Origin: Eutreptiella sp. 'Long Island Sound 2002'
Lineage: Eukaryota > Euglenozoa > Euglenophyceae > Eutreptiales > Eutreptiaceae
Length of the DNA stretch: 64,000 nucleotides
Reading direction: 5' to 3'
Assembly (NCBI GenBank): GCA_964036045.1
Contig: OZ038378.1
Span: forward strand, 145,107,767 to 145,171,766
The notes beneath the pieces were generated by a model, which was given only the letters and a program-made list of their open reading frames with translations, made no database searches and was not told the DNA's origin. The translations under genes were made by a program, and so were the position numbers. Below, piece after piece: positions 55,661-64,000 of the stretch (position 1 is the first letter of the stretch; each line of letters starts with the position of its first letter).

Positions 55661-57420
55661 TATAAATGCATAACAAGGCTCATTGTTACTGGTACTAGGC
55701 ACCACTATGCAGCTTGGGTATGGTACAAATTTTGTGCACAGCACGCGCACAGCGCGCAACACACCCCCAAACAAAATGCTCGTCGCATATGACGTTGAAC
55801 GAAGCTACCGCAGCCGCAAGACGGGCAAAATTTACCCTTTGGCAAACTTTTTGTTATTGAGAGGCTCCTCACAGCGTAATCAGAGTACGACAACGCGAAC
55901 CTGTGTGTCGCCAGTTCCTTGCCACCTACGCCGACAGCAGCAGTGATTCTATTGACCTATGGGTCGAATTTCCTGTGTTATTGGCGAATGCGAATCTGTT
56001 GTCCAGCCCCACAGCCCAAGTCTTTCACTCTTTAGCCACCACCGAGGACGTTGCTGCCGCGACTATCGCACCCATTCTGTTTGGACTCACGCACACAAAC
56101 CAAATCTATCGCTCCTCAGCTACCGCCGAGAACATCGTGTGCTACACCGGCTCTGTTCGGACTCGCGCCAGGTGTTGAAGAACGGCACCGTCACGATGAA
56201 CTAAGAGGCATACTACGCGCGGACTGGCGCTGCCCCTGTGGGTACCTCAATTTCGAGTACTGTCAAGAATACTTGCGGTCGTACCTGCGGTATGCATAAG
56301 TGGGCACCGGAGCCAAAGACCGATGGCCACTGTCTCATTCAATGAGACTGCGCCGCTCAGAAGACTTGATTGATTCATAGTTGAATGTGAAAAACAGATC
56401 TAGTGCCAACCAGCCAGAGCGCTCACTGACCTATTTAGTAGAGAGGCTTGCGCTAAGTAAAGTGGCACCCTTGCTCTGGTTTCCATTGTTCACCATGTTT
56501 ATGCCAAGCTACTGGCACAGTTCAATTGCAGTGGGACAAGCGCCCTGCACACCTGTGACTGGCCAGTGTACTCCTCTGGCTGACCAGCCTGTCATACAGT
56601 CCTCTATTACTGCAAAGCCCTACATCCGACACCGTGCAGGAGACTCACTTTACTTGGTCGCCGGGTTTAGAACAGCCTTGCTTCTTCGCTGGTTCGGTTT
56701 GTTGTCTTTCGCTCGCGGCGAAACTGCAGGCTGGAGTTGGAGAGGCATGCCAACATCTAAGTTTCGCTTAGTTACACCACTTGCCAACTGGCTTCCACTC
56801 CTCTGACTCAAACAGTACACACATGCATTTCCCACACTAACACACCGCTATCATTGGTGTAGCAACCACACACTCACTTGCACACATTCACATGACAGCA
56901 CCCACACACACAGACGACAAATGACACCACTCCTCTCGCTGTGGCAGAGCCAAGGACCACACCTCAGGCCAGCAAGCAACTGCATCCACTGCTTTTTCTA
57001 CCTGTCAAACCCTCTTCGAGGTGATTTTCCAATTGTTTATTCCCAGGCTTATTCTTTTTTGCATCCATGCTTCATTGTTTGATCGGCCTCTCACTACCCG
57101 GGCTTTTCCTTTTCATTTCCGTTACACATGTGCAAATGGTTTTCTTTTCAGGGAACTTGCGCACTGTGTGTTCACTTTTCCCTCGTGAGCAGCAGTTTGG
57201 GCTTTGGCATCAAAGCAAACTCTGTAATCTCACCAGCATACTCCAGTTTTTATTTCTTCTCCCACAAGCTGCTCAGCAGCACCAACTGGCATTGTCTTTT
57301 TGGAGAAAAAAATTCACACTCTGTCGAGAATCTCAGCGGCCTCACAGCCCTGAGGAGAGTGACAACAAAGCATTCCTTCAACTGAAATGCAGAGTTGTAC
57401 TTACTTCAGAACCAGGTTGA
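55661..57420 (+). other. Unassigned plus-strand region with exon-like pieces
   Basis: 55774-55870 encodes a basic, protein-like stretch (MLVAYDVERSYRSRKTGKIY). 55903-56178 stays open with two imperfect internal copies. 57155-57226 has a strong acceptor ('ggttttcttttcag') and a GTAATC donor. 57290 onward follows 'tcagcag' and reads ENLSGLTALRRV, leucine-rich-repeat-like. The pieces could not be joined into one frame, so no product is proposed. Confidence 0.3.
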
Positions 57421-57644
57421 AGCAGTAGTATGCGACGCAAATATATAAGTGTGCTGGGTGCCACGCAAGCCGGATGAAACCAGGTGTACCCACTGTGGGC
57501 TGCAGGTGGACCAAAGGGCCACAAGCAACCATAAGTAGCTAAACCGGGCAGAAATGTAGGCAAGTTCACCCCCCTTATGTCCATATTTGGCCGAGCAGAA
57601 CCTGATTGGACCCTGAACGAGTTGAGATGGTGTTAAAAAAAGGG

Positions 57645-57795
57645 TGCAGAATTTGGGGCTGTGAGTGACACAGGTTGCATCAGACTAAAAAATAAAAATT
57701 CCGACTAAAAAAAGTAAAAATTCCTGGTGTACCAGCAGGGGCTGCAGGGTGCAGAATTTGGGGCTGTGGGTGACGTGGGTTGCACCAGACTAAAA
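57645..57795 (+). repeat. Dispersed repeat R10, tandem pair
   Basis: 'gggtgcagaatttggggctg' with 'catcagactaaaaaataa' appears twice (57650 and 57747). A diverged copy is at 52175-52300. Confidence 0.65.
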
Positions 57796-57799
57796 AATA

Positions 57800-58484
57800 A
57801 CTTGGGGGATGCATCTTGTACTGCCTCCAACTGAGATAACTTGGCTGCTGTATGATCCAGCACCTTGCCCCCAGTACCCTGGTATTGAATATGCAGGAAC
57901 TCAGGTCCAGCGGGCGAGGGACCAATGACGGTTGCCAGAAGCGGGGCACCGTTGCTACGAGAGTGGTACCAAACATGCGCGCCTATAGCATACATTTGTG
58001 TCTGAATGCAAAGAGGAGTCAATGCTAGCAGGGAGCACCAGCAAATGAAGAACAAGGGAGCGCATCAGAAAAACTATTGTCAAGGTGATGGTCACCCCCC
58101 CTGGGGGGGGGGGGTGAATTGGGAGATTTCGGGTGGGGGGGGGGGGGGAAGCACGCACACGAGTGCACATGCAACAAAAAGGGACGTTGACATGCAGACC
58201 AGGGGCGCAAAAACTCCCCTTGCACCAACATGACGTGACACGGGCCAAGGTTAAACACCCCACACAAACAAGCACACCGGCAAAAAGGCTGCAGAAAATA
58301 CTAGATTCATTTGGTTTTAGCGTCGCAACAGTATGTTCATGCCCATGAGAGATACCCCCTGATGTTACCTGAGTGCACACGCCGCCGCGCAGATACGTGG
58401 GGAAAGAGGTAGGCCTGGTTGACCAATCCCGTCGTTGTGGAAGCCCAAAGCCGGTGGCGGATAGTGCCTGGCCATAGGACGACA

Positions 58485-58532
<48 letters not shown>

Positions 58533-59545
58533 CACACACAAATCATGTTCGATAAGCGGAGCTGGACAAACAGACTGCATGTACAAACCTTATCAGTGGA
58601 ACGTCAGACCACAACATGCCAGAAACAACCAGGCGCTATGCCTTACAAAGAAAGGGGTCTCTAGTGTCGCTCTCTAGTGGCGAGCACCTTGGTGTGGTGT
58701 CTCACAAAGATGCCAACATCACTGAGGGGCAAGCAACTGCACCAAAGGCTCGGTGGCTGGCAAAGGCCGAAGTAGGACGTCACTGCCCAGCTGTACACCC
58801 GCTCTCTGGGCATGCACACACTGTCCAGCTGCATGCACAGGGGGTTCCTGTAGTCCAGTCCTTCATTTGCCATCCACACGATCAAACACACGCGCACACA
58901 CATCCGCGTCTTGCATGCCATGCAACAATCGTGCAACAATGCACAGGCCAATTCACTCAACGCAACCAGGGGTACATGCAAAGCAGACGTGCCTGTACAC
59001 ACATACGATTGCCAACGCACACGCCAGCCAGTTCAAAACTGCTGCACAAAACATGCACTTGAAGTGCACACTTCCCGGGGCGAAGAGTAAGCTCAAGGGG
59101 GGCGGCCTGTTCAAATTCTAGACCCCAACCGGGTGCGAGAACTTTTGGGGGTCTAGAGGGGGGGGGGGGGGTAGGTGGGTCGGCCAGTCAGCCACCGGGG
59201 TCCCTAGAGGGGGGTCAGTGGGTACCCCAACACACATACCTCAACATGATCCCCATGACGCGCTGATCATTTTGAACATACACAAATGGGGTAAAAACTT
59301 TTTTTCAGAAAAAGTTTGCCCATTAGCTCAGGCTCCCATCAGCCAAGGTCAGACCCGGAGGTCAGGTCAGGGGTCAAAAATTTTTCTGTGTTTTTCAAAC
59401 ATTTTTGAATTCTCCACAAAATTCTGAGTATTTTGAGTATAGACACATCGGGTAAAAAAAAATACCCCCTCAGGAAGGGCAAAAAAAAAGTTTTCGGCGC
59501 CTTTGGCGCCAACCCTTTCCCCCAAAATCTCAAATTGGAGAAAGA
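57800..59545. other. No confident gene; (AC)n microsatellites
   Basis: (AC)n runs at 58487-58540. Poly(G) tracts at 58107-58117, 58135-58148 and 59159-59171. A pair of similar AT-rich segments lies at 59272-59330 and 59425-59490. Confidence 0.5.
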
Positions 59546-59566
59546 CGGGTTCAAAAACTTTGGGGG

Positions 59567-59766
59567 TAAAGGTAAAGGTAAAGTGCTCGGGCGCTCTCCA
59601 AACTCCAGCGTAACCGTGATCCCTACCTGTCCCTCGCAGCATCCCTTCCGGCTCGCGGGGTGACAGACACCCTAGCGCCTAGGACACTGCGTTCCGACCC
59701 CACTGGGATTCGAATCAAGCACCTCTAGTTCAGGCGTAACGTGCATGACCGCTGAACTACGTGACC
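59567..59766 (-). mobile_element. tRNA-derived SINE with target-site duplication
   Basis: Read on the minus strand, the 200-bp element starts GGTCACGTAGTTCAGCGGTC (pol III A-box-like), then has GATTCGAATCC (B-box-like, 59707-59717), a unique body, and ends in a TTTACC repeat tail. The flanks repeat: TTCAAAAACTTTGGGGG (59550-59566) and TTCTTGAAACTTTGGGGG (59767-59784). The tRNA-like head does not fold into a full cloverleaf, so it is not a functional tRNA. SINEs have no ORF and use a LINE's enzymes. Confidence 0.75.
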
Positions 59767-59784
59767 TTCTTGAAACTTTGGGGG

Positions 59785-60690
59785 GGTCTGGAAGGGGGGG
59801 GGGGTCTGAAATTCGAACGGGCCGCCCCCCAGTAAGCTCGATGTGTTTTCCCTGTCACCTTTTCCGCATCACGTCCATGCCAGACAGTAAAAGAAGTCAT
59901 GGACAGGTCTAGGAACACACAGGCGGTCCGCGGAAACCTGTGTGGTCGTGTGTCTGAGACTCACGCTGAAGGCATCACTCTGGGCTATGCCATGATATGT
60001 ACACATTGTGGACAGCACCTCCAGTGCATCCCAGTTTTGCGGAGCCATCAACTAGGTGCTGCAGGAAGTGATTCTCTCAGTGCCCATCAACACATTGGAC
60101 AAGGCTCAGGTGATTGCCTCTTGACGCAGTTGGGTTGTGGTCGCAAGAGTGCATGCATGATGGCAACCTTGCCCCTTTCTGTGATTGAACCACTGCAGGG
60201 CTCAGGGCCGCAACCGGCCCACCATGCACAACGCACACCCAAACCTGCTGGACATCCACAACATTGGCCACACTACAACAACAGCAACAAACACAACAAC
60301 AACATCACCATCACCATTACGCACACATTCCACATGCAGATGCCCAAGAAGAAGTGCGGTCATACAACAGCACCAAATGCGGCCACTGCAGTGGAAAGGT
60401 GTGAAGCAAGTCAAAGAGCTGACGCTCTCAGCCAGGGAACTGGGAACAGCACCACAGCTCACAGTACAGACCGGCCAAGCGTGACAGCAAATTGCACAGA
60501 TGCACCCAATTGATATGAACAACAGTGTAAACCGAAACGTGAAGAGGGTGAGGGCTGGGGGGGGGGGGGGGATTGAGCAGGCGGAAGAGGCTATCATAAA
60601 AAAAATTGCACGAAAAATTGCAGGAAAATGGGAAACAGCAGCGTGGCCTCATAGACGCGCATGCGCACACACAGCGCAAATGCACCAGAC
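59785..60690. other. No confident gene
   Basis: A 204-codon plus-strand ORF (59899-60513) crosses an (AAC)-like stretch at 60270-60310 and is low in complexity. I see no domain. This is the downstream flank of the hydrolase gene. Confidence 0.45.
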
Positions 60691-60692
60691 GA

Positions 60693-61964
60693 TTATGGAG
60701 TATTGAAGGAATCCTTGCCATCTGACTCAATTAGGAACTCCACGATGGTTGGGAACACCTCGCGCTCTGCATTCCGTCCAACAAGGAAATCAAAATGCCC
60801 ATAGTCCTCCTCCTCGCCGTAGCTCTTCCCAAAATGGCGCACCTTGATGGACTTTGCCAGAGGCTTTAGCTTCACGGCAGTCGCATCCACAGCGCAGGTT
60901 GGGCACTGCTGGTCCACCTCACCTCCCAGCAGCAAGATTGGGGGCATTGCACCCCCTTCATTCACCATGCTCTGCATGTGCTCCACATACGGTCGACGGT
61001 TGCGGTCACACATGCCATTGCGTTTCCGCACCGCACTTGCGAGGGACACCAACAACATCAGCGGAATTGTGTGGAAGCCAAATCGGTACAACTTCCGCAC
61101 AATTGCTGGCTCCACGTTGAGAGAGTTGCACTGGAAGCTGTAGAATGGAAGGAAAGTGAGATTGCGGCCCATGATAAGGTACATGACCTGGCTGACCAGG
61201 CCATGGGGAATAAAAATCTCAGCAATGCTTGGGAACAGCTTTGCAAGAGTATACAAAGGAATCACCTTCTGATACGTTGTACCAGATCCAAAATAGGTTA
61301 TGGTGGACCCCATGAGGGTCACAGAGCGGATCTGCTTCGCGGTGGCGGGAGACAAAGCGGGGTAACACAGACTCAGGAGGCCCCCCATGGAATGCCCTAA
61401 CGTGTGCAGTTGCCTGGCTCCCGTGAAGGACAAGATGAATTCCACCGCCTTTACGAAGTCCTTCTCCAAGTAGTCATCGAAATCCCAGTGTTGCAGCTGC
61501 GGGTTCTCGAAGAAGTCCGGATGGAAACTCAAGTTGGACCCTCTCATTTCCAAAACCCAGACATCAAATCCACGGCAAGTCAGGGTTCTCGCAAGGGAGG
61601 GACCGTCCTCGATGTCGAATGCCATTCGGTTGGCGGAGAGGCCATGTATCAGCAACACGGGACAATTCCGGATCTGCTGCGTCAATGCCGATGGCTTTGC
61701 AGGATAGCGCACCAGCGCCAGCTTCCATCCATCCGAGGTCTCCACGTAATGTAACATGCTCATTCTTCCTTGAAGCGTTTTGTTTCGTAGCCGTGCAGTG
61801 TTGGCCAGGTGCGATTTGATCAGGTAGTAAAGGCCTCCAAAGGGCGTGCACAGGAAACACATCCACATGAACCATCCCACCAGCGACACCAGCGCGCCAA
61901 TGAGGGTTCGTGGAGCCGCCATCATACCACCGCGTCGTACTTTTGGTTTTGACATGAAAAACAT
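60693..61964 (-). CDS. Membrane-anchored alpha/beta hydrolase (lipase-like)
   Basis: An intact single-exon ORF of 423 codons from ATG at 61964 (a second ATG, 9 nt on at 61955, is an equally good start) to a stop at 60693. Residues about 16-50 form a hydrophobic anchor. The fold follows: LLIHGLSANRMAF (oxyanion region), LGHSMGG with nucleophile Ser192, GGEVDQQC with likely acid Asp351, and YGHFDFLVG with catalytic His390. Length and the closing FPTIVEFL fit acid-lipase and plant lipase-like hydrolases. The substrate is unknown, and esterase or lipase action at a membrane is an inference. The frame stays open further upstream, but that part is translated 62-bp repeat and is not counted. All catalytic residues are present, so the gene is probably functional. 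Confidence 0.88.
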   Translation of the reverse strand: MFFMSKPKVRRGGMMAAPRTLIGALVSLVGWFMWMCFLCTPFGGLYYLIKSHLANTARLRNKTLQGRMSMLHYVETSDGWKLALVRYPAKPSALTQQIRNCPVLLIHGLSANRMAFDIEDGPSLARTLTCRGFDVWVLEMRGSNLSFHPDFFENPQLQHWDFDDYLEKDFVKAVEFILSFTGARQLHTLGHSMGGLLSLCYPALSPATAKQIRSVTLMGSTITYFGSGTTYQKVIPLYTLAKLFPSIAEIFIPHGLVSQVMYLIMGRNLTFLPFYSFQCNSLNVEPAIVRKLYRFGFHTIPLMLLVSLASAVRKRNGMCDRNRRPYVEHMQSMVNEGGAMPPILLLGGEVDQQCPTCAVDATAVKLKPLAKSIKVRHFGKSYGEEEDYGHFDFLVGRNAEREVFPTIVEFLIESDGKDSFNTP

Positions 61965-62061
61965 ATAAAACAATGACTGACACACAGAGGAGCGCACGCA
62001 ATACCCCTGCGAGTCTAAAGACCTGCACAGACCAGTGAGTTTGCCTCCGGCAAACCTCAAT

Positions 62062-62385
62062 TTGCCAGCGGCCAGGACCACTTCCAGGAGGACGGGCCCA
62101 AAAACTGACGTGCAAAAATGTGTTTGCCAGGGGCCGGGACCACTTCCTGCGGGTGCGCTTGCAAAAAATAATCCGCAAAAGGGTGTTTGGGGTCGGGACC
62201 ACCTCCTGCAGGACGGGGCGCAAAGACTGGCGCGCAAAAATGTGTTGGCCGGGGGCCAGAGCCACTTCCAGCAGGACAGGGCGCAAAAAGTGACGTGCAA
62301 CAATGCGTTCGCGTGGGGCCGGGACCACCTCCAGCAGGTCCGTGTGCAAAAGGGGACGTGCAAAAATGTGTTCTCCAGGGTCTAC
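62062..62385. repeat. 62-bp tandem repeat upstream of the hydrolase gene
   Basis: Five units (59-63 bp spacing) each contain 'gggaccac.tcc.gc.gg' and 'gacgtgcaaaaatgtgtt'. The array starts about 100 bp upstream of the hydrolase start codon, so it lies in its promoter or 5'UTR region. At its far end (62386) it meets repeat R5. Confidence 0.85.
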
Positions 62386-62615
62386 TGGTGCACTCAGGGC
62401 ATCAGACCAAGCTTGGCCCCTCGGTGCATCCCATTCATTGCCGGGCCCCAATCAACATCGGGGATTGCGCCCCAAATCGGGAGGGTTGGGGGGCCGCCAT
62501 AAAGCAATGGATACAGAGCTCGCACATACCCCCATGTCACAGGCATATGGTTGCGTTAGGCCATGACGCAACGGATACTTAGCTGCCGAGCGGCCCCGTG
62601 TCACAGGCGAACAGT
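62386..62615 (+). repeat. Dispersed repeats R5 and R4 (two copies)
   Basis: 62386-62425 repeats 52864-52900 ('ctggtgcactcagggcatc', then 'gaccaagcttggcccct'). 62503-62552 and 62561-62612 are two adjacent copies of R4 (also at 24936). Confidence 0.65.
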
Positions 62616-62808
62616 CACTGCTCATCACTGTTTTGGTAGGGTAGAGTTGGGTAGGGCATGGGGGGCGCCCAGGTGCAGTCCTTGACCCTGATACCTTCAA
62701 ACCGTTTGGCCCCTTGAAAGGGGGGGGGGGGGATTGCCCATCGGCCTCTCACCACCCAGTGCCTTCCTCTTCCTTGAATGGGGGGAAATGTCACCAGAGT
62801 GTTGACAA

Positions 62809-62836
62809 GTGTCATGCGAGTGTACTCGCGTGACAC
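62809..62836. repeat. 28-bp near-perfect palindrome
   Basis: GTGTCATGCGAGT / ACTCGCGTGACAC arms separated by GT, one mismatch. A further AGTGTCAGCGCGAGTGTAC lies at about 62871. Related GCTGACACTC and GCGTGACACTC motifs occur at 2.53-2.60 kb. Confidence 0.8.
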
Positions 62837-62899
62837 TCAGTAAAAATATTTCATTTGTATTATTTTTTTTTAGTGTCAGCGCGAGTGTACCCCCAGAAT

Positions 62900-63600
62900 T
62901 TCGTTTTTTAGTGTTAGCGCTTGCTAATTGGAGAGGTGAAGTGAGGCAAACTCACTCCCATAGACATTTTGGGTACTCCAAGCATGGGCAAGGCAATGGA
63001 GCCGTGGCGCAAATGGATGATAACAAGGATAACAGGAGGTGAAACCAATGCATGGGCATTGGATACAACGCAAGTCGCAGGTGTACAACAGATTGGTTGG
63101 TTGGTTAGGGTCTATCAGGTTTGCTGAGCAGAGGGAATAGGAGTGGAAGGGGTTGAGGGGGAACCAATGAATATTGGATACACTGCAGCTAAAAACGCCG
63201 TGTACGATACGTTAGTTGTTGTGAGAAAATGGCGAGGGGAGGTGAAAAAAGGGGCATGGCACCTAGGGAGCGCAATGTCTCACATGTGTCACAAAGGCTG
63301 GTGGCATGCGTTTGGTAGTGAACTTGCCCAAATGTGGGGTCCGTTTGGAACAATTGTTGCGGCAAACTAAGGGACTAACAACCGCGGGTCCAACCATCAA
63401 AGTGTAGGAAACCCAAAGGCTTGGCGGTTAGTAGGATGCCTTTGTCGCGAAGTTGCTGAATAAAGGCTCACTTCCCTTGGTATCCCACAATTAGACATGC
63501 ATGGCGGGCTCAACAACTGCCCCCAAAACAAACCAATGCACCCCGGACGAACAATCGCTGTTCGTCAGATAAAACGAACGTTGCCACCAATGGGGCTTTG
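62900..63600. other. No recognisable gene
   Basis: Short open frames only. There is a near-duplicate of a 'ggatacaacgcaagtcgc' / 'ggatacactgcagctaaaa' context at 63060 and 63175, suggesting an old duplication, and no domain. Confidence 0.4.
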
Positions 63601-63639
63601 GTGACATCGTGGGATCACACTTGTCCACATGCTGCTTGA

Positions 63640-63840
63640 GGTTGGCACACATGTGGGCCACGTCTGACTTTTCCCCCCGCTCTAAAGCGTCGGGGACCCC
63701 GTAGACGTCACAGGTGATGTAGCCAATCCGCCCACATGTGGGCCACTTTTGTTTTTGTCCCGCGCTTTGAAGCGTCAGGGACCCCCCAGACGGCAGGGGT
63801 GATGGAACCAATCGGCCCACATGTGGGCCACTACTTACTC
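63640..63840. repeat. 85-bp tandem repeat with palindromic GGCCCACATGTGGGCC
   Basis: 'acatgtgggccac' occurs at 63649, 63733 and 63819 (84-86 bp period). Between them 'gctttgaagcgtcagggacccc'-like blocks repeat. The last copy forms a perfect 16-bp palindrome (63814-63829). The minus-strand ORF across it (63491-63844) is a repeat translation. Confidence 0.75.
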
Positions 63841-64000
63841 CCATGCTTCGATGTGGCCAGAACGGACTCCCGCTAGTCCCTAGGGGAAATAGTTACGGGG
63901 CACACGTGGGGCCCAAGTGGTGTGTCCCTAGTGTGCTCAACCCCGAAGTATCTGCCCTCTTGCTTTGGGCTCGTGATTTGGTACGGTATTGCCAGTGGGG
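63841..64000. other. Window end, nothing recognised
   Basis: 'gtgtgctcaaccccgaa' at about 63931 matches the segment near the (AAC)n tails at 21957 and 22421. Without an adjacent tail it may be chance or a fragment. Confidence 0.3.

Noticed and set aside
52758-55792. Many 60-320 codon ORFs
   Set aside because: Translations of the satellite; every 424-bp copy gives the same frames.
59700-59766. Functional tRNA gene
   Set aside because: A and B boxes are present but the acceptor, anticodon and T stems do not pair properly; the tail and target duplications make it a SINE head.
61965-62451. N-terminal extension of the hydrolase ORF and an overlapping 295-codon frame
   Set aside because: The extension is translated 62-bp tandem repeat; the internal ATG precedes the anchor segment at the expected family length.
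63491-63844. Zinc-finger-like minus-strand ORF
   Set aside because: Cys/His spacing arises from the 85-bp tandem repeat; adjacent units read differently in the same frame.

Overview
The window is nuclear DNA from a eukaryote, most likely a repeat-rich microbial eukaryote. The evidence is coding islands split by GT-AG introns, a Ty3/gypsy retroelement, a tRNA-derived SINE with target-site duplications, a higher-order satellite, many minisatellites, and dozens of poly(G)/poly(C) runs of up to 20 bases. The recognisable genes are eukaryotic: an Sfi1-type centrin-binding protein, a REXO-like exonuclease with RRMs, a SUEL lectin, an ER-type thioredoxin-fold protein and a membrane-anchored alpha/beta hydrolase. 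The lineage cannot be fixed from the sequence. Gene density is very low.

Layout. 0-7 kb: 163-bp tandem repeats, a degenerate telomere-like G/T tract, a decayed tyrosine recombinase, and a fold-back repeat. 7-12 kb: a 1319-codon Sfi1-like ORF (minus) and, 86 bp from its start codon, a divergent plus-strand gene of unknown function. 12-24 kb: AT-rich then mixed non-coding DNA, GT-rich microsatellites, and a duplicated (AAC)n-tailed element. 24.1-27.9 kb: a three-exon minus-strand gene (exonuclease fold, two RRM-like domains, acidic tail). 28-36 kb: isolated candidate exons, a 21-bp minisatellite, and two oppositely oriented arrays of one 22-bp minisatellite. The second array abuts a Ty3/gypsy element (35.2-37.9 kb) whose RT segment is inverted relative to its RNase H/integrase part. 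38.1-45.7 kb: a five-exon minus-strand gene for a thioredoxin-fold protein with no CXXC, its long introns filled with minisatellite and dispersed repeats. 48-52 kb: further minus-strand exons, including a complete SUEL lectin domain. 52.9-55.7 kb: a satellite with a 424-bp higher-order repeat. 59.6 kb: a SINE. 60.7-62.4 kb: an intact alpha/beta hydrolase gene with 62-bp tandem repeats just upstream. 62.4-64 kb: small palindromic repeats.

The genes do not form a pathway. The main biological interest is that two proteins keep an enzyme fold without the catalytic residues (exonuclease, thioredoxin), together with the amount of tandem-repeat and mobile-element remodelling. Splice junctions were inferred by eye from acceptor/donor sequence and phase matching; transcript data would be needed to confirm them.
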